Source of the DNA: Pelomonas sp041914785
Lineage (GTDB): Bacteria > Pseudomonadota > Gammaproteobacteria > Burkholderiales > Burkholderiaceae_C
Direction of reading: 5' to 3'
Length of the DNA stretch: 24,896 nt
Assembly (NCBI GenBank): GCA_041914785.1
Contig: JAYSCT010000071.1
Location: 1-24,896 of the forward strand
Shown here: one piece after another, positions 1 through 5,927 of the stretch
Position numbering within the stretch: position 1 is the first letter of the stretch
Layout of the letters: every line of letters begins with the position of its first letter
Notes under the pieces: generated by a model
What the model was told of the DNA's origin: nothing
What the model saw: only the letters and a program-made list of their open reading frames with translations
Databases searched by the model: none
Translations under genes and position numbers: made by a program

Positions 1-14
1 GGCAAGCCGCGTAA

Positions 15-1028
15 CGGTCTCAGCTATGGGATCCGGGAAACGCGGGCAAGGTCACGCTTCGTTTGAACTACCGCTCAAGTGCGCGGATCATCGGGCACTT
101 CTCCAACTTCAATGTGCACGCCACCGACATCGAGGGCGCAGGGAAGATGGTTGGCTATCCGAGCCAAGTCTCTTACAACCGACTCGTTGCGCACGACGAC
201 CTTCATGATGAACTAGTCAGACTCATCCAAAAGAGCTTGACCGAAGGGCATGCACCGGAGCAGATTTGCGTGTTGGCACCGTGGTGGATCTTGCTGGCGT
301 CAACCACACGAAAACTGGTGGCGCTGCTCCCCGACCAGCAGTTTGACGGTCCGGGGTTGGTGCCTTTCAGCAATGACCCTGACAACTTTTGGTTCAAGCT
401 CTCCAAGATTTTGCTGACGGAGTCGTCGCCCCAAATGTTGGTGCGACGCATGCGATGGGCCAGGGACGTCATTGCTGACCTGCGAGATTTCGGCGTCGAG
501 ACTTCCAAGGTCACGCAGCGATCGCTGCTGCGCGAGTGCAACTCCCTCGACATTGCCGACTCGGACGGTTTGGCATATCTGGACCAAGCGTTCGCCGCAC
601 TATTTGATCGCCTGGGAATCGACTCGAATGCGCATCGAGGGTTAGCGGAGCACCGCGAGGCATTCTTTGCTAGTTCCCGGTCGCGGCTTGAGCGACTGCA
701 TAACTCGGGGGCGGCCTACATCACCGATCTGTCGTTCTTCAAGAAAGTGTTCCGCGAACGGACCGGGATCACCGTCTCGACGATTCACGGGGTCAAGGGC
801 GCGGAGTTCGACGTGGTGATCGCTTACGGTCTACTTCAGGGCATGGTGCCCCACTTCAGCGATTCCGATGCTGATGTCGCGGCCAGCAAGATGCTGTACG
901 TCCTGGCTTCGCGCGCTCGCAAGCACCTGCATCTGATCTCGGAGACCGGTCGCTCCCGCGGAAGAAGTGGGGTTTACGAGCCTACCAAGGTGCTGGCTCG
1001 CTGCGTGTTTGATTACAACGGCTACTAA
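15..1028 (+). CDS. C-terminal part of a UvrD/Rep-like superfamily 1 DNA helicase, 5' end missing or disrupted
   Basis: The product carries the second RecA-like half of an SF1A helicase, the ATP-driven 3'-5' strand-separating type. Motif IV is seen as TLRLNYRSS just after the start of the open frame. Near the C-terminus are motif V, STIHGVKGAEFDVVIAY, and motif VI, YVLASRARKHLHLI, with the arginines that contact ATP. Walker A, Walker B and the GDxxQ motif are absent. The frame closes upstream at a TAA at 12-14, and the only start codon before motif IV ends is a TTG at 63 inside the motif. The N-terminal half therefore lies outside this frame, either through a frameshift near the window edge or because this is a remnant. 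Codon use is less GC-rich than in genes after 4.2 kb, in keeping with accessory DNA. The family call is firm; whether the gene works is doubtful. Confidence 0.75.
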   Translation, partial: RSQLWDPGNAGKVTLRLNYRSSARIIGHFSNFNVHATDIEGAGKMVGYPSQVSYNRLVAHDDLHDELVRLIQKSLTEGHAPEQICVLAPWWILLASTTRKLVALLPDQQFDGPGLVPFSNDPDNFWFKLSKILLTESSPQMLVRRMRWARDVIADLRDFGVETSKVTQRSLLRECNSLDIADSDGLAYLDQAFAALFDRLGIDSNAHRGLAEHREAFFASSRSRLERLHNSGAAYITDLSFFKKVFRERTGITVSTIHGVKGAEFDVVIAYGLLQGMVPHFSDSDADVAASKMLYVLASRARKHLHLISETGRSRGRSGVYEPTKVLARCVFDYNGY

Positions 1029-1097
1029 GCGCGGCACAGCGCCTCCAGCTGGTCGCCCGAAGCGGGCTCCAGCCGCGCGCTGACGTCTGCACAGTTA

Positions 1098-1916
1098 CTA
1101 CTGGGCTGCATCCCACTCCGAATTGTCAAACTGGATCAGCCCGAGCTGGGTCAAGCGATTTTCGATGAGTTCCCTTCTGTCAGAGGCCCAGCCATCGAGA
1201 GCTTGCTCATGCCAAAACACGTGCACGTTCAGCCGCATGCTGGGGGACACCTGAACCCAGTGCGGGCACGCGCGGTCGATGAAGGTGAAGAGCTCGGGAT
1301 AGTTGAGCTGCGTTTCTCCCGCGCCCGCGATCTCCGGTTGCAAGGCGCCATAAGCCGACAGCGCCCATTCGCGGAGTTCAGCCGAACCAACTGCAGTCGA
1401 CAGCTGGACAAGCAGCACTGCAGCCACCAAAGCATCAAAGCTGCACAAAGCCGCAAGCCGGTCCAAGTGTTGAATGGTCACGGCAGCAAGGCGCCTACGC
1501 TGAAGAACACCAAGGTCGTCATTGAAGAGCACGTCCACCACCGCAGGCTGTAGCGCAAGCAGCGCAGCCTCAAGCTGGTGATAGTCCATCGGTTCCTGCT
1601 TGAGCACCCGCCATAGCGGACTGTGAAACCACCGAGCAGTTCCCGGAAATTTCGCCTCTGCTAGAGCCACCGCGTCGACCTGATCTGGCCGGGCTTTAGG
1701 CACCTTGCGTCCGCGCTCGTAGCCATCCCACTTGCGCGGTCGCCAGACGGAGGCGCCGGAGCCTCCGTCTGGCCGACCTTCCAAAGCCGCTTCGATGGCA
1801 TAGGCCGACGGCAAACCAGAAGCCAGCTTCACCGCTCGGAACCAGATCTGAGTGCGCAATACGTCTACAGCATGGCGGGAAGGTCGCCCTGCACGGGGAG
1901 GATGAACGGTAGCCAT
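1098..1916 (-). CDS. hypothetical protein, 272 aa, unknown function
   Basis: I do not recognise a named family. The ATG at 1916 was chosen because the open frame ahead of it (to 2150) runs antisense through the divergent gene and has the low-complexity Arg/Ser look of a shadow frame. The protein has no signal peptide or membrane segment. Residues about 15-95 are basic and rich in Trp and Arg (WRPRKWDGYERGRK), followed by a helical, Leu/Ala-rich middle and a C-terminal part with several Trp residues. It is divergent from the small DNA-binding-like gene at 1982, with a perfect dyad in between, so the two are probably a regulated pair. It converges on the helicase remnant, leaving about 70 bp. 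A role in the biology of the surrounding mobile region is possible but not shown. Confidence 0.65.
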   Translation of the reverse strand: MATVHPPRAGRPSRHAVDVLRTQIWFRAVKLASGLPSAYAIEAALEGRPDGGSGASVWRPRKWDGYERGRKVPKARPDQVDAVALAEAKFPGTARWFHSPLWRVLKQEPMDYHQLEAALLALQPAVVDVLFNDDLGVLQRRRLAAVTIQHLDRLAALCSFDALVAAVLLVQLSTAVGSAELREWALSAYGALQPEIAGAGETQLNYPELFTFIDRACPHWVQVSPSMRLNVHVFWHEQALDGWASDRRELIENRLTQLGLIQFDNSEWDAAQ

Positions 1917-1927
1917 GCTCGTGTACT

Positions 1928-1942
1928 GAAATTCCCAATTTC
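1928..1942. promoter_or_regulatory. perfect 15-bp dyad in a divergent promoter region
   Basis: GAAATT, a CCC spacer and AATTTC form a perfect 6+6 dyad 11 bp upstream of the minus-strand ATG at 1916 and about 40 bp upstream of the plus-strand start at 1982. It is AT-rich within a GC-rich stretch. Position and symmetry suit an operator, possibly for the product of the 1982 gene; this is inference. Confidence 0.45.
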
Positions 1943-1981
1943 GGTTCGGGTGGCACAACCGCGCATTCTGGCGAACACTGC

Positions 1982-2311
1982 GTGACGACCGAACTTGGCG
2001 CAGCCATGCAAAGCTTCCCAGCCCTCCCCGATGCCGAGACCTACGCCAAGCTGTGCCAGGAGCTGCTGGACGAACTGGAGCGTAGACATGGCCCTGTGCT
2101 CGGCGGCTCAGACTTGGCAGCGGCGCTCGGCCATCGAACCGCCGCGTCACTGCGACAAGCGCGCCGACGCGGTCAGGTGGGCGTGCCCCTCTTCACGATG
2201 CCAAATCGGCGCGGCCAATTTGCGTTGACCCGGGAGGTCGCGCAATGGCTTGCTCGTGCGCGGCTGGGGCTACACGACGAACGATCCGAACAAGCAGGAG
2301 GCCAGCCATGA
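1982..2311 (+). CDS. small basic protein with a probable helix-turn-helix / winged-helix fold
   Basis: The product is 109 aa from a GTG at 1982, or 101 aa from the ATG at 2006; neither has a clear Shine-Dalgarno sequence. The core reads like a short DNA-binding fold. Residues about 40-66 (GGSDLAAALGHRTAASLRQA, then RRRGQVG) look like a helix-turn-helix in which an LAAALG helix is followed by a basic recognition helix. The next stretch, LFTMPNRRGQFALTREVAQWL, resembles a wing and a closing helix, as in excisionase- or MerR-like small proteins. No effector domain is present. It is divergent from the 272-aa unknown gene across a perfect dyad, so a local repressor or excisionase-type role is plausible. 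The fold assignment is by eye; the gene itself is fairly secure from its codon pattern and context. Confidence 0.6.
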   Translation: MTTELGAAMQSFPALPDAETYAKLCQELLDELERRHGPVLGGSDLAAALGHRTAASLRQARRRGQVGVPLFTMPNRRGQFALTREVAQWLARARLGLHDERSEQAGGQP

Positions 2312-2583
2312 CCACGTAGCTGGACAACAGACGACGGGGCCAGAAAAGCACAGGGCCCGACTCCCTTGCAGGGGAAATTCGGGCCCTTTGGTGTGCACAA
2401 GCGAGAACTTGCACCCCAAGTATGTGCCGATGAGCCGATGAGGTCAAGACGGTTCCGAGCGCGCCTCGGTGTCGTCGACTTCGTCCGCCATCTCGCCTCA
2501 CACGCGCGCCGGCCAAAAGCCGGTGGTTGCCGTGGAGCGCCCCTGTGTGCGCGCAGCTGCGGTGCCTTTGTGGCGAGCGTCCG
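2312..2583. other. 272-bp intergenic stretch ahead of the transposase
   Basis: No convincing gene is seen here. It contains a GC hairpin (2352-2387) and an imperfect inverted repeat at about 2392-2413. The left end of the IS1595-type element must lie here, but I could not recognise a terminal inverted repeat or a target duplication by eye. Confidence 0.5.
2352..2387. terminator. hairpin, possible terminator of the 1982 gene
   Basis: AGGGCCCGA (2352-2360) pairs perfectly with TCGGGCCCT (2379-2387), with a second small stem (CCC/GGG) inside the loop. It lies 40 bp after the stop codon of the 1982 gene. Only two T residues follow, so it is a weak intrinsic terminator at best. The near-perfect stem may have another role, for instance at the edge of the mobile element. 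Confidence 0.4.
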
Positions 2584-3687
2584 ATGGGGCGGCACTTCAC
2601 ACAGGCGGCCAAGTTCAGGGACTTCAACCTGTCAGCCGTCACCAGCGAGGATGAGGCCTTCCTCATCCTGACGGAATTCGCGTTTGGCCATCGCGAGACC
2701 TTCGCCTGCCCGCACTGCGGCGTGATCGGCAAACACTACTTGAGGAAGGCCCGAAAGCAGTTTCGGTGCCGAGACTGCGACGCTTACTTCAGCCCGACGT
2801 CGAACACCGCATTTCACAAACGCAAGATCCCGTGCATGAAGCTTCTTCAGGCCATCGTCATGTATGTGACGGGATCAAATGGCGAGGCCGCCGGGCGCGC
2901 CGCCGCCGTGCTCGGCGTCGACCCCAAGACGGCGTGGTTGCTGTTCTCGAAGATCCGCGAGGCGTTCGTTTTCACCTGGGACACCAGCCCCATGTCCGGT
3001 GAAGTTCAGGCCGATGGCGGGCATTTCTGCGGAAAGCCTCGACGCGCCAACAAGCGAAAGAAACTGGACTCGGTCGCCGTCAATGCAAGACTGCGCAGCC
3101 GCAAAGCGGCCATCGATCCCACGATCAAGCGCGCAGATATGGAGAGCTGGAATCGCGAGAAGCTGAAGAAGCGGCGGGTGGTCTTGGCAATCAGACAGAT
3201 CTCCGCCGAATCCGGCGGCGGCGCCGTGCGCAGCACTGTGGCAATCATGCGGCAGGAGGCTGCAGCCTCGGTCATTCCAGCTATCAAAGCTGCGGTCGAA
3301 CCAGGCAGCCAGATCAGGACCGACTCAGGCAAGGCGTTCTCACCGCTGGTGGCAGAGTTTGACCTGGAGATGGTGAATCACTCGAAAGAGTACTCCACGC
3401 CGACCGGCATCAACAACAACCAGGCCGAATCGTTCATGTCCCGGCTGCGTCGCGGCGAGTACGGCGTTTTTCGCGGCATGCGGCCCAACTACTTTTTGGA
3501 CTACTGCATCGAGATGTGCTGGCGCGAAGACTATCGCCGCAGCACCATCCGGGAGCGCATGCAGGATCTATTCAAACGTGTTCGAAAGTGCGGGCCATCG
3601 CTATCGTTCGCCGGCTACTTTCAAGGAACGCGACGAGGGCTGGAGTGGACTACTCCCGGGTCGAGTCAGTCCACCGCCCCTTGTTGA
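2584..3687 (+). CDS. IS1595-family (ISXO2-like) DDE transposase, 367 aa
   Basis: The product cuts and joins DNA at the ends of its element. An N-terminal zinc ribbon is clear (C42-P-H-C45 and C62-R-D-C65). The RNase H-like core has D144 (QADGGHF), D247 (RTDSGKAF) and the conserved HSKEY...NNNQAESFMSRLRRGEYG block with E282. This block and the LDYCIEMCWRED that follows are typical of the IS1595 superfamily. A basic insert of roughly 45 residues (about 153-200) separates the first core strand from the next. The ATG at 2584 was chosen because residues upstream of it, from an in-frame start at 2527, do not look like transposase sequence. Length and motifs are intact, so the enzyme could be active. 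The last 38 bp overlap the convergent gene at 3650-4147, which suggests the tail has been extended or the element has been joined to foreign DNA. Confidence 0.9.
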   Translation: MGRHFTQAAKFRDFNLSAVTSEDEAFLILTEFAFGHRETFACPHCGVIGKHYLRKARKQFRCRDCDAYFSPTSNTAFHKRKIPCMKLLQAIVMYVTGSNGEAAGRAAAVLGVDPKTAWLLFSKIREAFVFTWDTSPMSGEVQADGGHFCGKPRRANKRKKLDSVAVNARLRSRKAAIDPTIKRADMESWNREKLKKRRVVLAIRQISAESGGGAVRSTVAIMRQEAAASVIPAIKAAVEPGSQIRTDSGKAFSPLVAEFDLEMVNHSKEYSTPTGINNNQAESFMSRLRRGEYGVFRGMRPNYFLDYCIEMCWREDYRRSTIRERMQDLFKRVRKCGPSLSFAGYFQGTRRGLEWTTPGSSQSTAPC

Positions 3688-3700
3688 TAATCCAAGTGCT
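2584..3700 (+). mobile_element. IS1595-family insertion sequence, ends not defined
   Basis: The element is defined only by its transposase gene. By eye I could not find matching terminal inverted repeats or an 8-bp target duplication. The limits given are the coding region plus a few bases; the real left end probably lies between 2390 and 2580. Confidence 0.5.
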
Positions 3701-4147
3701 GCTGACTGTATGCCCGTCGCCGACTACGGGAGAGAGCACCGATCCAATGTCTCGCAGGCGCTGGAGCCTTTTTCTCAGGCGCCGCATAAAGTCCTTAGGG
3801 TCCGCTGGGCGCGCAAGGTGTTCGGGCCAAGAAGCGTTGATAACTTCGTAGATCTCAAAAGAAGTCATGCCGTAGGCCGGTGCATCTTTTAAGGCGCGTA
3901 AGACTTGCGCCGTCAGGACTCCATAGTCGAAGGGACTTTTTGCCTGGGTAATCTTCGGCGAAAGGACAGACCGATCTATTTCGATCGGATGTTGGTCCAG
4001 GAGAGCATCGATGCCTTCAAGTGCTAGGCTGATATGCCTATAAAGCTCGGCGGACTGCCGCTTCAGGTTTTTTAAGCGAGCCAATTCGCTTTCTAAGCGG
4101 TTGCGCCGATCAATCAAAAGAAGAAGAGTTGTGGGTGCTCGTGCCAT
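3650..4147 (-). CDS. hypothetical protein, 165 aa, coiled-coil start and winged-helix-like end
   Basis: I do not recognise the family. The ATG at 4147 is preferred because it excludes 23 upstream residues that run towards the strong hairpin at 4215. The first 50 residues have a charged heptad-like pattern (RRNRLESELARLKNLKRQ) that suggests a short coiled coil. Residues about 80-150 (VLRALKDAPAYGMTSFEIYEVI ... FMRRLRKRLQRLRDIGSVL) look like a winged helix, with 'MTSFEIYEVI' in the position of helix 2 and a basic helix after it. The closing STWIINKGRW would be a wing or strand. This layout suits a small DNA-binding protein; that is inference. The gene is clearly less GC-rich than everything after 4.2 kb, which marks it as acquired. 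Its 3' end overlaps the 3' end of the transposase gene. Confidence 0.6.
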   Translation of the reverse strand: MARAPTTLLLLIDRRNRLESELARLKNLKRQSAELYRHISLALEGIDALLDQHPIEIDRSVLSPKITQAKSPFDYGVLTAQVLRALKDAPAYGMTSFEIYEVINASWPEHLARPADPKDFMRRLRKRLQRLRDIGSVLSPVVGDGHTVSSTWIINKGRWTDSTRE

Positions 4148-4214
4148 GGATAGCAGTACACCCGCCCAGCGCAATCTGGTCGAGTGCAACTGCTCCATTA
4201 GGGCGCAGACATGC

Positions 4215-4247
4215 AAAGGGGCCCCGCGCGGGGCCCCTTTTTTTGTT
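4215..4247. terminator. strong GC hairpin with T-tract, terminator at the accessory/core boundary
   Basis: AAAGGGGCCCCG and CGGGGCCCCTTT form a perfect stem, followed by a run of seven T on the plus strand. On the minus strand it lies 40 bp past the stop of the FeeM-like gene, where only three T follow. It probably terminates that gene and may work in both directions. Confidence 0.75.
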
Positions 4248-4285
4248 TGTGCGGCGCCTGCCGCGCGCGAGATGACCCGGGCGGG

Positions 4286-4972
4286 TCAGCTGATCTTGGC
4301 CAGCATCGCGGCCTCGGTGGCCTCGTCCCACGCCAGTGGGTACAGGCAGCGCGCCTGTGCCACCAGTTCCGGCCGACCGCCCCACAGCGCCACCTGCTCA
4401 CGCACGGTGGCGAAGTCGATGCTCATCAGCACGGCCGGCGCGTTCACGCGCGGGTTGTGGCGGGCCGCCGTGTACGGCAGCAGGCCCAGCCAGCGCCGGT
4501 AGAAGGCCACATGCCGCGGGTTCACCTCGATGATGAGCCGCTCGCAACGCGCCCGCCGGTGTGCATGCAGGTAGCCCAGGTGGAACACCTGCGCCAGCAC
4601 GCGCTTGGGGTCGTGGGAATGCTTGTCCACCGCCAGGCTGCCGAACTCGCACAGCTTGACGCCGGCGTCGCGCCACTCGGCCAGTTCCTCTTCGAACAGC
4701 AGGTCGGCCTTCAGGCCGCCCACGCCATCGAAACGCACCGTCAGCGTGCCGACGATCTTCTCGCCGTCACGCGCCGTGCAGACCACGTCGCCATCCTCGT
4801 TGCGGCTGCTGAAGCGCTCCCGCGTCACGGCCAGCCCGCGGTCGCCATAGCGGCGCTCCACGAGGCCCAGCGCATCGCCTTCAAGCGCACCGAAGTCGCT
4901 GTTCAGCTCCAGCGGTGGCCCTCCGAAGGGATTCAGCGGCGCACGCCGGCTTTCTTTGAAGATTGGAATCAT
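4286..4972 (-). CDS. FeeM-like N-acyl amino acid synthase / GNAT-fold acyltransferase, 228 aa
   Basis: The family joins a fatty acyl chain, usually from acyl-ACP, to the amine of an amino acid, as FeeM does for long-chain N-acyl tyrosines; it is structurally related to acyl-homoserine-lactone synthases and GNAT enzymes. Support here is the block KLCEFGSLAVDKHSHDPKR (residues about 106-124), followed by VFHLGYLHAHRR and then LIIEVNPRHVAFYRRWLG (about 146-163), the family's 'EVNPRHxxFY' signature. The ATG at 4972 is preferred to the one at 4981 because an AGGA lies eight bases ahead of it. The gene stands alone, with a terminator on each side. A TAGACT -10 and a TCACA/TGTGA dyad lie upstream. 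The amino acid used and the product cannot be read from the sequence; a cell-envelope or signalling lipid is likely. Confidence 0.75.
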   Translation of the reverse strand: MIPIFKESRRAPLNPFGGPPLELNSDFGALEGDALGLVERRYGDRGLAVTRERFSSRNEDGDVVCTARDGEKIVGTLTVRFDGVGGLKADLLFEEELAEWRDAGVKLCEFGSLAVDKHSHDPKRVLAQVFHLGYLHAHRRARCERLIIEVNPRHVAFYRRWLGLLPYTAARHNPRVNAPAVLMSIDFATVREQVALWGGRPELVAQARCLYPLAWDEATEAAMLAKIS

Positions 4973-5012
4973 GGACAGCATCCTGGCGCACCCGACGTGC
5001 ACCGAGACGGCG

Positions 5013-5022
5013 GAGTCTAGGG
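5013..5022 (-). promoter_or_regulatory. -10 promoter element of the FeeM-like gene
   Basis: On the minus strand the sequence is CCCTAGACTC, with TAGACT as a sigma-70 type -10 hexamer 41 bp ahead of the ATG at 4972. The identical ten bases occur ahead of the glycosyltransferase gene (8536-8545). No good -35 box was seen. Confidence 0.4.
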
Positions 5023-5048
5023 AGTGAAATGTGACTTTTCCCGAGCGC

Positions 5049-5068
5049 TCACAGATCGATACATGTGA
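5049..5068. promoter_or_regulatory. TCACA-N10-TGTGA dyad upstream of the FeeM-like gene
   Basis: A 20-bp dyad of TCACA and TGTGA half-sites, ten bases apart, lies about 30 bp upstream of the proposed -10. The half-sites face the opposite way to a CRP site. Its position suits an activator site; the protein that would bind is unknown. Confidence 0.3.
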
Positions 5069-5144
5069 TTTCCCGGGAGAAGCGGGTTTGTACGCCCCAT
5101 GAATCGGGGACGACGCCACGCCACGGCGATGCGGGCAAGCGACG

Positions 5145-5170
5145 AAAAAAAGGCCACGCAGTGCGTGGCC
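5145..5170 (-). terminator. intrinsic terminator of the CNNM-sapC operon
   Basis: On the minus strand a GGCCACG/CGTGGCC stem with a five-base loop is followed by seven T residues, 22 bp after the sapC-family stop codon. Confidence 0.85.
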
Positions 5171-5192
5171 CGGGTCAGCGCGCCGTCGGCGC

Positions 5193-5927
5193 TCAGGCGG
5201 CGTAACGGGCCGCCAGGCGGTTCATGTTGGTCATGGACAGGCGGTGCATCTCGATCAGGCCGATCAGGCCGTTGCGATGCAGCTGCAGCACCTTGTCGTC
5301 GGCCAGTTCGCCGTACTTCTTCTCGTCCAGCGCGAGGAAGCCTTCGACGTCGATCTTCTCGCCGCTGGGCAGCGTGGCCTCGAAGCGCATGTCCTGCAGC
5401 AGGTCCAGCTCGACCAGCAGGTTGCAGATCAGGCGGGTGCGCTCGGCTTCCTGCTCGAAGTTCTCCAGGAAGCTGCGGGCGTTCAGCAGGAACTCGGTCG
5501 GCTCGCCGTTGTTGAACAGCGCCTCGCCGGTGGTCTCGTTGAAGCCGGCCCACTTGCTGTCGTAGCAGACGGCCAGGTTGTTGGCGTTGCCATCCAGGCG
5601 GGCCATCGCGAACGGGTAGCGGCGCACATAGGCCGGCACGTAGTTGGCGGTCCACTTGTCGCCGTCGATGAACAGGTTGGAGCCGGCCTTCAGGCCCAGC
5701 ACGGCCAGCGGCGCGACGGGCGGCTTGCCGACGGCACCGGGTTCACCGGCGCGCACGAAGACGATGGGGAACTCCTTGCAGGCATCGCCGAACTCGACGG
5801 CCGCCAGGAACACCGAGTTCTGGTCGGCCACCTGGCTGACCACCGGCTTGGCCGTGTCCAGCTTCAGGTTCTTGTGGGCTTCGCGGTCCAGCGGCGCCAG
5901 TTCGCCGTACATCGGGGGGTTGCTCAT
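5193..5927 (-). CDS. SapC-family protein, 244 aa
   Basis: The protein matches the SapC family, named after a gene of the Campylobacter fetus S-layer locus; its molecular function is not established. Family features seen are the N-terminal YGELAPLDREAHKNLKL, the central PPVAPLAVLGLKAGSNLFI and WTANYVPAYVRRYPFAMA (about residues 72-110), and a C-terminal helical part ending in LIEMHRLSMTNMNRL. No signal peptide or membrane helix is present, so it is probably cytoplasmic. The ATG at 5927 has a GGAGA seven bases ahead. It overlaps the TGA of the upstream CNNM gene by four bases (ATGA), so the two are translationally coupled. A strong terminator follows the stop. The coupling suggests a shared envelope-related role with the CNNM protein, but this is inference. 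Confidence 0.85.
   Translation of the reverse strand: MSNPPMYGELAPLDREAHKNLKLDTAKPVVSQVADQNSVFLAAVEFGDACKEFPIVFVRAGEPGAVGKPPVAPLAVLGLKAGSNLFIDGDKWTANYVPAYVRRYPFAMARLDGNANNLAVCYDSKWAGFNETTGEALFNNGEPTEFLLNARSFLENFEQEAERTRLICNLLVELDLLQDMRFEATLPSGEKIDVEGFLALDEKKYGELADDKVLQLHRNGLIGLIEMHRLSMTNMNRLAARYAA

Noticed and set aside
2392..2413. GTGCACAAG/CTTGCAC repeat as a terminal inverted repeat of the insertion sequence
   Set aside because: It is an imperfect hairpin within itself, and I found no matching copy at the other end of the transposase gene.
5049..5068. A CRP/Vfr binding site upstream of the FeeM-like gene
   Set aside because: The half-sites TCACA and TGTGA are in the reverse order and ten bases apart, not TGTGA-N6-TCACA. 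Kept only as an unassigned dyad.
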